A stretch of DNA of 64,000 bases from Pedobacter panaciterrae. GTDB lineage: Bacteria; Bacteroidota; Bacteroidia; Sphingobacteriales; Sphingobacteriaceae. The notes below the pieces were generated by a model. The model was not told where the DNA came from. It did not search any database and was given only the letters and a program-made list of their open reading frames with translations. Location of the stretch: assembly GCF_001636695.1 (NCBI RefSeq), contig NZ_LGEL01000023.1, positions 92,943-156,942 of the forward strand, in the 5' to 3' direction. Below, in pieces: positions 52,250 through 61,941 of the stretch (position 1 is the first letter of the stretch; every line of letters starts with the position of its first letter). Made by a program: the position numbers and the translations under genes.

Positions 52250-52864
52250 ATGCTGATAAAAAGCATTGAAAGTAAGATCCGCCTGGCTACCTATGTAGCT
52301 GTCGGCAGTATCATCGGGGCGGTATTGATTGCCGGCTTTGCATTGTTTTCCGCCTGGCAGCAGGTGGCCAATGCCCGCAAAAGCGTCTATATACTGGACA
52401 ACAATGTGCCTGTTCTGGCCCGACAGACAGATGTGCAATTAAACCGGCCGGCAGAATACCGGGCGCACATTGATCTTTTCCATTCCATTTTCTTTTCCCT
52501 GACCCCTGATGACAAGTATATCCAGTACCAGATGAAAAAGGCGATGTACCTCATCGACGAGTCGGGGATCAATCAGTTAAACAATTTAAAGGAGCGCGGC
52601 TACTTCAATTCGATTCTTTCTTCCAGTTCTGTACTGACACTGGAAACGGATTCTATTGTGCTGGATGTTCCACGCAAGTACTTCCGGTATTTCGGGAAAC
52701 TGAAGATAGACAGGAGAAGCGCCACCCTCATCCGTTCCTTAGTCACTGAGGGCTACCTCAAGGACATTCCACGTAGTGATAACAATCCCCATGGCCTGCT
52801 CATCACAGGCTGGAAAACTTTAGAAAACAAAGACCTTCAAAATGTTCAGAAAAATACACTCTAA
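52250..52864 (+). CDS. traK: TraK (VirB8-like) protein
   Basis: A 204-residue inner-membrane protein. A single N-terminal helix (about 12-33) is followed by a VirB8-type periplasmic domain with GLLITGWK near the C-terminus. It bridges TraJ and TraM in the pore. I chose the ATG at 52250 because the longer frame overlaps traJ. It overlaps traL by 23 bases. Confidence 0.85.
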   Translation: MLIKSIESKIRLATYVAVGSIIGAVLIAGFALFSAWQQVANARKSVYILDNNVPVLARQTDVQLNRPAEYRAHIDLFHSIFFSLTPDDKYIQYQMKKAMYLIDESGINQLNNLKERGYFNSILSSSSVLTLETDSIVLDVPRKYFRYFGKLKIDRRSATLIRSLVTEGYLKDIPRSDNNPHGLLITGWKTLENKDLQNVQKNTL

Positions 52865-53273
52865 CCGGGATCCTCAGGATACGATCCTGAAGGCACTTAG
52901 AAAAGAATTCGGTGCCTACATCGATTACCTCAAAAACCGGGTTATTCATGTATTGCGTACTTACCCAAAAATGGCCTTTTTTCTGATGGTGCTTTTGATG
53001 AGCGCTTCCATCCTTCTGACTTTGACGGTATGCAAGCCGGTGAAAAAGGTTAATGAGATTTCTGTCGGGCATGCCGTTAAGCCTGCGCAGGATGGCATTG
53101 GCCAGATCATGAGCAAAGCAGCCGCAATCAACGAGAGCCTCCATTTGAAACAGGAGATTACGGCTCTGATTGCAAAAGATAGCCTCAGTGCTTCAGACAG
53201 TATTCGTCTTGAGGTAGCAATAGACCGCTTACATCAGTTAACGCTTAAAACCAATCCAAATGAGCCGCATTAG
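52842..53273 (+). CDS. traL: TraL-like membrane protein
   Basis: A 143-residue protein with one helix (about 44-62, FFLMVLLMSASILLTLTV) and a helical periplasmic part. It lies between traK and traM and overlaps both. The symbol rests on operon order, because the family has little conserved sequence. Confidence 0.7.
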   Translation: MFRKIHSNRDPQDTILKALRKEFGAYIDYLKNRVIHVLRTYPKMAFFLMVLLMSASILLTLTVCKPVKKVNEISVGHAVKPAQDGIGQIMSKAAAINESLHLKQEITALIAKDSLSASDSIRLEVAIDRLHQLTLKTNPNEPH

Positions 53274-54453
53274 ATTTAACAAACCCAAATATGTGATTCC
53301 CATTATTCTATTGCCTTTCATCCTGCTTTTCTTCTGGGTGTACCGTCTGAATGGCGCTGAAACTGCGCCCGGAAAAAGCGAGTCTGTTGGCATGCAGGGG
53401 GAAATTGGTAACGCTTCCCCAGAGGTGCAAAAGAGGGCGTTTGACGATAAGCTCGATGCTTTTACCGAACAATACAGAGAGGCAGACGGGAATACCGCAG
53501 TGAATGCCATACAGGATGAAGCGCAGATGGATTCTATAGACAGGCTGATGAAGCAACGCTTTATGGTTGGAGGTATTTCAGCCCCTTTAACAGTACAAGG
53601 TTCTGCTTCCTCAGGTTCGCAGGATCAGGAACTTACCCAGGCTTTGGCTGCGCTTCAAACCGGTAACCGGGGTGCTGCAGGCCGCTATCAAGCTATTAGT
53701 CCTTCTACTTACGGTTTATCCCCTCCTGCCTATGGGCCGCCCGAAGTTAAGGGAAAAGATCCAATGGAGCTGTTCAAAGCACAGATGGCCTACATGGATA
53801 GCGTCAGTAAGGCGGCTGATCCGGAATATAAGGCTGAGCAGCAACGGCAGCAGACTATAGACGAGGTAGAAAAAGCACGTCGGGATATGCCAAAGCTGAA
53901 TGTTCAAAAGGAAAGTCATTATTCAGCTGTATTCAATACAGTGAAGCCCGATCAGCCGGATAACTTTATTACGGCGGTAATTGATGAGAATGTCACCGGC
54001 TATGCTGGATCTAGGATCAGGTTACGTCTTTTGGAAGATATCAGGGTGGGAAAGTTTTTGGTTCTTAAAGGAACTTACCTATATGCACTAATTACCGGAT
54101 TTGGAGATCAGCGGGTTAGTTTAAGTGTCAAATCCATCCTTCAGGATGGGAAAATCCTGCCGGTTAAACTCGAACTTTACGATACCGATGGACTGCCGGG
54201 ATTATATGTTCCGGAATCGGTTTTTCGTGAATTTAGTAAGGACCTGGGTAGTAACTCCATGCAGGGCGTAAACCTTCAGGGCAATAGTACTGATGCCAAC
54301 CAGTTCCTGATGAGCAGCCTGGATAAGATGTTCCAGTCTACTTCTACTGCGATTGCTTCGCTAATTCGCAAGAATAAAGCGAGGATCAAGTACAATTCCT
54401 ATATCTACCTGATCGATTCTGAAGAACTGCAAAAGTCTCAGCAGGCTTATTAG
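53260..54453 (+). CDS. traM: TraM (VirB10-like) protein
   Basis: A 397-residue inner-membrane protein. One helix (about 11-30, VIPIILLPFILLFFWVYRL) is followed by a long Gln/Ala-rich spacer and a beta-rich C-terminal domain with FITAVIDENVTGYAGSRIRL and GKFLVLKGTYLYALITGFGD. It links the inner and outer membrane parts of the pore, as VirB10 does. The gap to traN is 61 bp. Confidence 0.88.
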   Translation: MSRIRFNKPKYVIPIILLPFILLFFWVYRLNGAETAPGKSESVGMQGEIGNASPEVQKRAFDDKLDAFTEQYREADGNTAVNAIQDEAQMDSIDRLMKQRFMVGGISAPLTVQGSASSGSQDQELTQALAALQTGNRGAAGRYQAISPSTYGLSPPAYGPPEVKGKDPMELFKAQMAYMDSVSKAADPEYKAEQQRQQTIDEVEKARRDMPKLNVQKESHYSAVFNTVKPDQPDNFITAVIDENVTGYAGSRIRLRLLEDIRVGKFLVLKGTYLYALITGFGDQRVSLSVKSILQDGKILPVKLELYDTDGLPGLYVPESVFREFSKDLGSNSMQGVNLQGNSTDANQFLMSSLDKMFQSTSTAIASLIRKNKARIKYNSYIYLIDSEELQKSQQAY

Positions 54454-54514
54454 TCTTTTTTATCTGTTTTACATGTTTCCACAACTCAACGATTCATCAA
54501 ATCTTCAACTCATT

Positions 54515-55339
54515 ATGCAAATCAATTTTATTTCCTGGGTGGCATTGCTGCTCTTTAGTTTCTCGGTTTCAGCACAGCAATTACCGAATATCGATCTGCC
54601 GGAAAACATTTCACTTCATTTTCTATCTCCTGAACCTATACAATATGTTGATATTTCTGTGAAATCAATTTCTGGAGATCTGCCCATTAAAAATGTGCTA
54701 CGGATTAAGCGGATACCGGATTCGGTGGTCGGTAGTTCTTCCAGTTTGATTCCATTTCCGGATGCGATCGTAACGATTGCGGGAGAAAGTTTTATGGCAC
54801 AATATCGGATTCGTTATGTTCCGGTTGTCGCAGGAAAGGAATATCCGACACAAATTGAAGTTTTGCCAGAACACATGAAGCCGCTGGAGTCTGGTTTGAA
54901 GCTGTCTGCTCTGCAACTCGAAAAACTGGCCACTGCGCTGCTGTTTAAAAAAGATAAAAAGCCCATTGTTCATACCAAAGCATTTGGGATTACGGGCCAC
55001 GTTAGTCAATTGGCCACATTCGGGGACTATATTTTTCTGCACCTTAATTACCAGAACACGACCAATTTGAAATACGAGACCAATGAGATCCGATTTAAAA
55101 TTGAGGACGAGAAGATCAACAAAGCTACAACGGTTCAGGATATCGAGGTCAAGCCAGAGCTAACACTTTTTAAGAACAGCAACTTCAAAAGAAACTTCAG
55201 TAATGTTTATGTGTTTAAGAAGTTCAGTTTTCCAGGACACAAAGTTTTGCGGATTGAATTGAATGAGAAACAGATCAGTGGCCGGGTGATCGGTATGAAG
55301 CTGAGGTACAAGGATCTGCTGGAGTCAGATACGCTTTAG
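54515..55339 (+). CDS. traN: TraN (DUF4138, VirB9-like) protein
   Basis: A 274-residue exported protein with a signal peptide (ending VSAQ) and the beta-rich VirB9-like domain (LHFLSPEPIQYVDISVKS; AQYRIRYVPV; DYIFLHLNYQNTTNLKYET). It forms the outer-membrane core with TraM. The start at 54515 avoids 14 unmatched residues. The usual TraO and TraP genes are not recognised after it. Confidence 0.83.
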   Translation: MQINFISWVALLLFSFSVSAQQLPNIDLPENISLHFLSPEPIQYVDISVKSISGDLPIKNVLRIKRIPDSVVGSSSSLIPFPDAIVTIAGESFMAQYRIRYVPVVAGKEYPTQIEVLPEHMKPLESGLKLSALQLEKLATALLFKKDKKPIVHTKAFGITGHVSQLATFGDYIFLHLNYQNTTNLKYETNEIRFKIEDEKINKATTVQDIEVKPELTLFKNSNFKRNFSNVYVFKKFSFPGHKVLRIELNEKQISGRVIGMKLRYKDLLESDTL

Positions 55340-55483
55340 AAGTGCCGGATTTTGGATATTATTTCTATTTTCGGCTGAATGAAACCGGGTATATACAGAG
55401 GGGCCGTTCTGGAAGACATCGCAAAGACCCAGATTGTCAGGCATTGGGTAAAGAAAATAGGAGTAAAAGGATTATTCAAATCT

Positions 55484-55515
55484 AACAAAAGGCATCCATC
55501 TGAATGCCTTTTGTT
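55484..55515. terminator. Bidirectional terminator hairpin after traN
   Basis: AACAAAAGGCAT (55484-55495) and ATGCCTTTTGTT (55504-55515) form a perfect 12-bp stem with an 8-base loop and AT-rich flanks. It lies between traN and the convergent VOC gene. The 340-bp gap around it has no supported gene; a frame through the hairpin (55379-55606) is not credible. Confidence 0.75.
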
Positions 55516-55577
55516 ATTGTTGCTAAAACAAGCTGCTAATTGCGCACTTGAATCTGATGTGGTTCCTTTAAGCGCTA

Positions 55578-55991
55578 CTACGGGCATTCCTGATTGGGTA
55601 TTTTAGTCATGTCCATAAAAAATATCTCCCAGGTATGACCATCAAAATCTTCGATTTTCCGCATTTGCATAAAGCCGTAGTCCATCATCGGCATTGGCTC
55701 TGTGCCTCCGGCATTTAGTCCTTTCTCTACCGTGTCATTTACCTGGTTTACACTTTCAACGGATAGGGCAAACAATCCGGCGATAGTGCTTTTTGTATCG
55801 GCAATTGGCTTGGTGGCAAATGAACTTAACTTTTCATGGCTCAGGATCATCAGGAAAATCGCCTCACTCCAGACCATACATTTCGCCTGATCGTCAGAAA
55901 ACTGTGGGTTGACCGTAAACCCAAGTTGTGTGTAAAAGTGCATTGATCTTTCAACGTCTTTTACGGCTAAATTGATAAATACTTGTTTCAT
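55578..55991 (-). CDS. VOC-superfamily (glyoxalase/bleomycin-resistance-like) protein
   Basis: A 137-residue VOC protein. It has two beta-alpha-beta-beta-beta repeats (FINLAVKDVERSMHFYTQLG; GFMQMRKIEDFDGHTWEIFF) with metal-site candidates in the second. The substrate is unknown. It lies 83 bp downstream of a Crp-like gene and may be controlled by it. Confidence 0.85.
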   Translation of the reverse strand: MKQVFINLAVKDVERSMHFYTQLGFTVNPQFSDDQAKCMVWSEAIFLMILSHEKLSSFATKPIADTKSTIAGLFALSVESVNQVNDTVEKGLNAGGTEPMPMMDYGFMQMRKIEDFDGHTWEIFFMDMTKIPNQECP

Positions 55992-56074
55992 TTTCTTTGC
56001 ATTTAATGGTTAATAACACAAAGATGAAGAGGCTGAAATGGAAAACCCTTTACAAATGTTGAGAAAGCAAAAAA

Positions 56075-56653
56075 TTATTTACTGTACCCAAAAATGCGGC
56101 TCAATTGCGTTGGTGTAATGCCCAAATAGGATGCAATTTGATGTTTCTTTAGTCGCTTTACAAGTTCGGGATATTTCCGCAGGAAATCAGCATAGCGGAT
56201 TTTTGCCACATCGCTGCGTAGCGAAACTTCATAAGGTTCTTTATCAACAACCCAGTGCTGTTCCAGGTAACGGATATAGAATTCCGAGAGGTCACGATAG
56301 GTAAAAACCAGTTTTTTGAACTCGATAAAATTATATTCAAGAACAGTGGTTTCTTCGAGAGCTACGATGTCAAATAAACTTTCTGATTGTGAAAGTGTTG
56401 CAGGGATGGAACCGGCAATTCTGCCTTCAGGGAAAAAGTATTTTATTATGGTTTCGCCACTTTCGTTGAGGTAGTGCTGAGCAAATAGCCCTTTTGTCAC
56501 AAATGCAACCTTTTTAGGTATCTGCCCAATTGAGATGAAGTAATCACCTTTTTGATACGTCTTTTCTTGGAGCAGTTTTAACCAGGCATTCTCCGCTTCT
56601 GGTGTCAGCTTGGTGTAAGTTCCGATTTTTTGAAAGAATTGGTCTGTTATCAT
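56075..56653 (-). CDS. Crp/Fnr-family regulator
   Basis: A 192-residue protein with a cyclic-nucleotide-binding-type domain (about 28-115: KGDYFISIGQIPKKVAFVTK, then YFFPEGRIAGSIPATLSQ) and a C-terminal HTH (KHQIASYLGITPTQLSRIFG). In many Bacteroidota members the ligand-binding Arg is missing and the ligand is unknown. It is encoded upstream of the VOC gene on the same strand and may activate it. Confidence 0.88.
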   Translation of the reverse strand: MITDQFFQKIGTYTKLTPEAENAWLKLLQEKTYQKGDYFISIGQIPKKVAFVTKGLFAQHYLNESGETIIKYFFPEGRIAGSIPATLSQSESLFDIVALEETTVLEYNFIEFKKLVFTYRDLSEFYIRYLEQHWVVDKEPYEVSLRSDVAKIRYADFLRKYPELVKRLKKHQIASYLGITPTQLSRIFGYSK

Positions 56654-56796
56654 TTTGGTGATTCTTAGCTATCCTAAAGATAATTTATCTGTTGTGCAGT
56701 TGCAATTACTTTTTCTATTCCAGTAACAGCATCTCATTTTAAGGGACACTAACGGAGGCCTCTTTCCAACCTTTATCAAAAAAAAGCTATTTATTC

Positions 56797-58752
56797 ATGG
56801 AAGAATCTCGTGAAATTCAAAAACTTCATGGTTTCCTTCAATGTACCATTTACCTGATGGTCATTACCGAAATCATGATCTTCGTTTATGCTAAAGCCCC
56901 TTTTTTGGGGCTTTTTTCGTATGTGGTGGATAAGCTCAGTCTGATCCCTATATATGAGAAATTAATCTATAGCAAGTTTGCTACGCTGACGCTGATCTGC
57001 CTGGTGAGTATTGGTACGCTTTCTAAAAAGAAGGTGGATCTTGAGCCTACAAAACATATTTTGTTGCCTCTGTTTTTAGGTTTGCTGATGTTTTTCGGCG
57101 GTCTTTGGTTGTATGGGAGGCCTTCGGGTCTGGCTTTTAGCTTTACAAGCTGGTACAATTTGTTTTACATGCTCTGTTCATTGCTGGGTGCACTGACTTT
57201 GAGCATATCTATGGACAACATCTCCAAGATGATCCGTTCGGGGCTGGGTAAAGACAAATGGAATGTGGAGCAGGAGAGTTTTATGCAGCCGACGGAAAAA
57301 ATAGAAAATCCGGCTTCGGTGAATATCCCGATGCAGTTTTATCATAAGGGGAAGGTTCATGATGGCTGGATTAACCTATGCAATATCTTTCGGTCCTGTA
57401 TGATTATCGGGACGCCGGGATCTGGAAAAAGTTTTAGTCTGATCAACCCGATTATCCGGCAGCTGATGGCCAAGGGCTTTTGCCTCTGCGTATTCGATTT
57501 TAAGTATCCGGATTTAGGGAAGATCCTCTATTATCATTTTCTGCTGGCCAAGCAGCAGGGGAAATACCTGAACTATTCCTTTCATGTGATCAATCCGACC
57601 GAGCCGGAGAAAAGTAGACGGATCAACCTATTCCGTCGGGAGTGGCTAGGTACGCTGGCAGATGCTTCTGAAACTGCTGAGGCATTGGTAGAGGCAATGA
57701 AAAAAGGTGATAAGTCCGGTGGCAGTGACCAGTTCTTTACCCAATCAGCGATCAACTTCCTGGCTTCCTGCATTTTCTTTTTCAGCAAGTATCAGGACGG
57801 AAGGTACTCCAGTTTTCCGCATGTGATGGCTTTTTTGAACCGGAGTTATGATGAGATCTTCAGGACATTGTTTACCGAGCCTGAACTAGTCTCTCTGCTC
57901 TCCCCTTTTAAAAGTGCTTATGAGCTGAAGGCTTTTGACCAGCTGGAAGGACAGATCGGCACTTTAAAGATCTTTATGAGCAGGCTGGCAACCAAAGAAA
58001 CCTTTTGGGTATTTTCCGGGGATGACTTCAATTTGAAGATTTCGGATCCTAATGAACCGGGAGTGCTGGTACTGGCGAGCAATCCCAATACGCAGAACAT
58101 TACCTCTGCCTGTTTTACCGGCATTATCAATCGAATGACGCGCTTAATGAACAGCCGCGGGAATTTACCTTGCGGATTAATCGTTGATGAGGCTCCGGCA
58201 TTATATTGCCATAAAATTGAGAATGTGATTTCCACTGCCCGCTCTATGCGCTTTGCCGTGGTCCTGGGCCTTCAGGAATTGCCAATGCTCCAGCAGCAGT
58301 ATGGTAAGGATACGGCAGCGGTCATTACTTCGGTTGTTGGTAATGTTTTTTCGGGTTCAGTACGGCATAAAGAAACCCTGGATTGGTTGGAACGTCTTTT
58401 CGGTAAAAGCAAACAGATATCGGAGAATCTTTCGATAGATCGCAACAAGACCTCTACCTCCCTGAATGAAAAACTGGAGGTATTGATCCCGGCGGGTAAA
58501 ATTGCTTCACTAAATACCGGCGAAATGGTGGGTTTGGTTGCAGCTGAACCGCAGGAACACTACGATGGGCAGTTTGAGACTTCAGCTGTGCATTGCCGCA
58601 TCAACCTGGATAAGGAGGAAATCCGCAGGGAAGAATCGGCTTATCCGGAACTTCCTGTTTTTTATGACTTCGGGGGTCGAAAGAACGAAATCATGATGCA
58701 AAATTTTCTAAAAATCAACAGCGAAATAGAACAGCTGGTGAAATCATTTTAA
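56797..58752 (+). CDS. Conjugative coupling protein (VirD4/TraD-like)
   Basis: A 651-residue coupling protein that brings the relaxase-DNA complex to the channel. Four N-terminal helices (about 14-32, 60-78, 90-107, 118-137) are of the YWFCY-type. The ATPase has Walker A GTPGSGKS (205-212) and Walker B LPCGLIVDEAPALYC (about 465). It follows the tra genes after the VOC/Crp cargo. A single intact coupling gene suggests that the element can transfer itself. Confidence 0.92.
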   Translation: MEESREIQKLHGFLQCTIYLMVITEIMIFVYAKAPFLGLFSYVVDKLSLIPIYEKLIYSKFATLTLICLVSIGTLSKKKVDLEPTKHILLPLFLGLLMFFGGLWLYGRPSGLAFSFTSWYNLFYMLCSLLGALTLSISMDNISKMIRSGLGKDKWNVEQESFMQPTEKIENPASVNIPMQFYHKGKVHDGWINLCNIFRSCMIIGTPGSGKSFSLINPIIRQLMAKGFCLCVFDFKYPDLGKILYYHFLLAKQQGKYLNYSFHVINPTEPEKSRRINLFRREWLGTLADASETAEALVEAMKKGDKSGGSDQFFTQSAINFLASCIFFFSKYQDGRYSSFPHVMAFLNRSYDEIFRTLFTEPELVSLLSPFKSAYELKAFDQLEGQIGTLKIFMSRLATKETFWVFSGDDFNLKISDPNEPGVLVLASNPNTQNITSACFTGIINRMTRLMNSRGNLPCGLIVDEAPALYCHKIENVISTARSMRFAVVLGLQELPMLQQQYGKDTAAVITSVVGNVFSGSVRHKETLDWLERLFGKSKQISENLSIDRNKTSTSLNEKLEVLIPAGKIASLNTGEMVGLVAAEPQEHYDGQFETSAVHCRINLDKEEIRREESAYPELPVFYDFGGRKNEIMMQNFLKINSEIEQLVKSF

Positions 58753-58775
58753 CTAACATTTTTTACTAATCTACT

Positions 58776-59918
58776 ATGTCAAATTACAAACCTTTCGACC
58801 AGCAGGTCGCTGATCTGCTGATTAAACGACTTGAATCGGGAATTTCTCCTTTTCAACGGGATGACGCAGGACATGCTACTAACTTTCAAACTCCGGTGAA
58901 TGCCAGTACCGGTAAAAATTACAGGGGGATGAATGCCCTGTGGTTAAGCATGCAACCTTATGATGATGCTCGTTGGATGACCCTGAACCAGGCCAATAAA
59001 TTGCAGATCAAAATTCCCAGGGGCAGCACAGGAACGCTCCTGAATGTGGTTAAGACTTCGGAGAGTTTCGCTATGCTAGATGATAGTGGTAAAAGAATGA
59101 AGGACGAGAGTGGCAAGGTAAAATATCAGACCATTCAGCTGGAGCGCCCTATGGAGGAAACGCACTGGGTATTCAATGCCGAACAGCTGGAACTGGGTTC
59201 TCCTATCCGCAGCCAAACCGGAACTGAGGATGGAATTGAGCGTCTGGAGAAGCTGGTTGCAGCCACGGAAGTTAAACTTCCTGCCAACGGGGATTTTAAG
59301 TCGGTGTCAGATTATAACGCTGCCTTGATTCAGGAACTCCTGCATTGGACAGACCATCCGGACAGGCTGAATCGGGAGGTCAGTGTAAATCCGGGAATGC
59401 CAGGCTATGCTGCTGAAAGTTTACGTGCTGGTATTGCAACATTGCTTTTGGGAGCAGAAATAGGAATCGAGACCGATGCTCCTGAACATTATGAAAAATT
59501 TATTCCTGAGTGGATAGCACTACTGAAAGCAAATCCAACTGAACTGCGAAATGCGGCGCAGGATGGGCAAAAGATCGCAGACTTTATCCTGGAAACGGAG
59601 CTGAAGCTTGGATTGAGAAAAGAAGCCAAACAAAAACCCAGCCCCCTTGGCTTAAATGCCGGAGACCAGATCAAGTACAATGAAACCTCATACAAGGTAC
59701 TTGAACATCTAAAAGGAGACAAATTGAAGATCGAGGATGTCAACACCGGGGCCAAACTGGCCATCGCTCCTACTGATGGGTTGTACAAATCACTGGTACA
59801 GGCAAAATACCGGAACCCGGAAAGGAGAATATCGGCAGTAGCCGAACAAAGTCAGGAAAGTAAAATGAGTGTGGCCGAGACTGAGCAGCAATTAAATGGA
59901 AATAATAGAAAACGTTAA
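58776..59918 (+). CDS. ArdC-N-like ssDNA-binding protein
   Basis: A 380-residue protein whose first 130 residues match the ArdC N-terminal domain (FDQQVADLLIKRLESGISPF, GKNYRGMNALWLSMQPYDD, ARWMTLNQANKLQIKIPRGS). ArdC domains bind single-stranded DNA and help incoming DNA escape restriction. The zinc protease part of full ArdC is absent (no HExxH). Unrelated C-terminal segments follow (DQIKYNETSYKVLEHLKGDK). It is 23 bp after the coupling-protein stop, and the next gene begins three bases after its stop. Confidence 0.8.
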   Translation: MSNYKPFDQQVADLLIKRLESGISPFQRDDAGHATNFQTPVNASTGKNYRGMNALWLSMQPYDDARWMTLNQANKLQIKIPRGSTGTLLNVVKTSESFAMLDDSGKRMKDESGKVKYQTIQLERPMEETHWVFNAEQLELGSPIRSQTGTEDGIERLEKLVAATEVKLPANGDFKSVSDYNAALIQELLHWTDHPDRLNREVSVNPGMPGYAAESLRAGIATLLLGAEIGIETDAPEHYEKFIPEWIALLKANPTELRNAAQDGQKIADFILETELKLGLRKEAKQKPSPLGLNAGDQIKYNETSYKVLEHLKGDKLKIEDVNTGAKLAIAPTDGLYKSLVQAKYRNPERRISAVAEQSQESKMSVAETEQQLNGNNRKR

Positions 59919-59920
59919 TT

Positions 59921-60715
59921 ATGAATCCGATTATCTATAAAGAAAAGGATCTGCCATGGGCCGAGCTGGAGCAGCTCGGTCTGGCAGAAAAAGGTAAGCT
60001 ATTGTTACCCGATGGGGATAAACAGGCGTTACTGTCGGGAAGGCGCACTTCTATGCAACAACTTCGGAACGTCAGCGATCAGCAGTTGCATATTGACGCG
60101 ATTGATGTGAAAGTCTCCCTTTATACAAATGATGAAGGAAAGCTAATGCTTAAAGCACACCCGATACATCGATATCCGGAGCGTCCGGTGCAGCTTGACG
60201 AACTTGAGGCAGTACAGCTGATTTCAGGCGCTACTGATCTGATCCATAAAAAGATAAGTGGTAATGCTGGCGAGGCTTCTGAATTAATTTTTGAATATGA
60301 TGCTGAAACCCGGGAGTTCATTAGCACGGATCCTTTGCAGATCACGGTACCTGATCAGGTAAATGGCCAGGCACTGACACCTGAGCAGCGGGAACGTTAC
60401 AGGCAGGCGAAAGAAGTGGAAATGCCTGACGGAACTACCCTACGTTATACGGGTATCGATGAAAGTCCGCTGCGTTCGAACAGATTGATGATCATAGCCT
60501 CGATCCTTCTTGATGGAGGCCTGACTTACCTGGCTTACCAGGGACTGAAAGCGATGAGAGGTAACAGGAATCACCATCCTGAGGCTTCACAGTTAAGTTC
60601 CGAATATCAGCATACCAAATCCAGAATGGAAAAACAGGCTGAGCAAAGCGGCGGTTATTCGAAGGCTGACGCAGATCATCATCGGAGTTATACCCGTTCA
60701 GGGCATTCACGATAG
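59921..60715 (+). CDS. DUF4099 protein
   Basis: A 264-residue protein. The N-terminal part has the DUF4099 pattern (LPWAELEQLGLAEKGKLLLP, SGRRTSMQQL) and TLRYTGIDESPLRSNRLM lies at about 167-184. One possible membrane helix near 187-205 is followed by a His/Ser-rich tail. Proteins of this type are found near the coupling protein in Bacteroidota elements; the function is unknown. Confidence 0.75.
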   Translation: MNPIIYKEKDLPWAELEQLGLAEKGKLLLPDGDKQALLSGRRTSMQQLRNVSDQQLHIDAIDVKVSLYTNDEGKLMLKAHPIHRYPERPVQLDELEAVQLISGATDLIHKKISGNAGEASELIFEYDAETREFISTDPLQITVPDQVNGQALTPEQRERYRQAKEVEMPDGTTLRYTGIDESPLRSNRLMIIASILLDGGLTYLAYQGLKAMRGNRNHHPEASQLSSEYQHTKSRMEKQAEQSGGYSKADADHHRSYTRSGHSR

Positions 60716-60730
60716 CCCATGTCAATCCAA

Positions 60731-60758
60731 AATACCGGGATCAAATGATCCTGGTATT
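60731..60758 (+). terminator. Terminator after the DUF4099 gene
   Basis: AATACCGGGATCA (60731-60743) pairs with TGATCCTGGTATT (60746-60758), with one G-T pair and a 2-base loop. It ends the coupling-protein transcript. Confidence 0.65.
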
Positions 60759-60846
60759 TACAATCCCTTCAAAACCATCATTCAGGCCACAGCAGCAAAC
60801 CTGGTTTCCGGCTTCCTCAGCTGCCTCGCCCCTTAACCGTTTACGT

Positions 60847-61041
60847 CTAATAGCGCTGCCTGAATTGTCTCTTGCATCTCTTTTCTCTCCTTTTTCTACG
60901 ATAGAACAGTATCCAGATAGATGCAGCCAGGCATACCCAGGCAAAAAGCATCATCGGCACAGGATTTCTCATGCTAAGTGCAGCATAGTACGGGCCACAA
61001 AAAGCCACTGATAGCAATACCAGTTTCAGTATAAATTTCAT
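60847..61041 (-). CDS. Small two-helix membrane protein
   Basis: A 64-residue protein with two helices (about 5-22 and 30-48) and a very basic end (RRKRREKRCKRQFRQRY). The layout is plausible but no homologue is recognised. Confidence 0.5.
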   Translation of the reverse strand: MKFILKLVLLSVAFCGPYYAALSMRNPVPMMLFAWVCLAASIWILFYRRKRREKRCKRQFRQRY

Positions 61042-61200
61042 AACGAAAATATTGATTGAATAGGTGATTGAACAGGCTGTTGCTGATTCTTATGGTTCAC
61101 TCCGGACCTTCATGGAAGAGTTAAATATAGCAAAATTTTTCAGGAATTACAAGATCTGACTTAGTTAGCAGTGCCTTGCTTTTTTTTCAAACTGCCCTAT

Positions 61201-61230
61201 TTTGTTTATTTGACAGTTTTTTTTACTTTG
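61201..61230 (+). promoter_or_regulatory. Probable promoter of the histone-like gene
   Basis: TTTG (61201-61204) and TTACTTTG (61223-61230) match the Bacteroidota -33/-7 pattern with an 18-bp spacer. The start codon at 61289 lies 58 bases further. Confidence 0.45.
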
Positions 61231-61288
61231 GCCCGGTATTTTTAATACTTATTGGAAACAACTTAGAATCTTTAATTCATAAAATAAA

Positions 61289-61468
61289 ATGGAACAATTT
61301 TTAAAACTTAAGGAAGTGCTGGCAGCAGTTGAAGCTGATGCAGAAAAATTTTACAATGCTGGAAACAGTGCCGCTGGAACGAGAGTTCGTAAAGCAATGC
61401 TCGAACTAAAAAATATTGCTCAGGATATTCGTAATGAGGTAACAGCTAAGAAAAACGAAAGTAAATAG
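61289..61468 (+). CDS. Histone H1-like (Hc1-type) small protein
   Basis: A 59-residue basic protein with the Bacteroidota histone H1-like pattern: MEQFLKLKEVLAAVEADAEK, then AGTRVRKAMLELKNIAQDIR and a Lys-rich end. It probably binds DNA and may shape the nucleoid. It is shorter than most annotated copies but complete, with its own promoter and terminator. Confidence 0.8.
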   Translation: MEQFLKLKEVLAAVEADAEKFYNAGNSAAGTRVRKAMLELKNIAQDIRNEVTAKKNESK

Positions 61469-61488
61469 AATTAAAAAGTGTTTTGGGG

Positions 61489-61520
61489 AAGCCTCTGATC
61501 TTATCGATCAGGGGCTTTGT
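61489..61520 (+). terminator. Terminator after the histone-like gene
   Basis: AAGCCTCTGATC (61489-61500) pairs with GATCAGGGGCTT (61506-61517), followed by a T-rich stretch. Confidence 0.75.
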
Positions 61521-61941
61521 TGTTTTTTGCCTTGACTTTTACAAATTTCGGCCTGCATATTGGGGAAGTACCAGAAAGTAGACACTTCATTTCGGGCCAA
61601 TCTGTGCATCCGAACTTCTACCCTGCATATCCGGAGGAATCTTAGTCTTTGAACCCAATATATTCAAATCCCGAAAATTCACCTTTATCCATTTTTAAAA
61701 GAGCTCTTTTATTTTTAGCATCTTAACTGATGACGGATAGTTTCTAAGGCTATTTTTGTGACCTGAGAGGAGATCGTGACCTCAGTTTTTGATAAATCTA
61801 CTTATCTGAAGAAGTCTTCATGGATTGGCTTCAGAATTTTGCAATGAAACGCAATTAAAGGCATGCTAATTAATTTTTATGACCGAAATGAGTATCATCC
61901 CATAGTGCTTTTCTTGAGGCTAAAAACTGCTTAAAATAAGC

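Noticed and set aside
55379-55606. Open frame of 75 residues through the terminator after traN
   Set aside because: It reads straight through a perfect 12-bp terminator stem and overlaps the end of the VOC gene.
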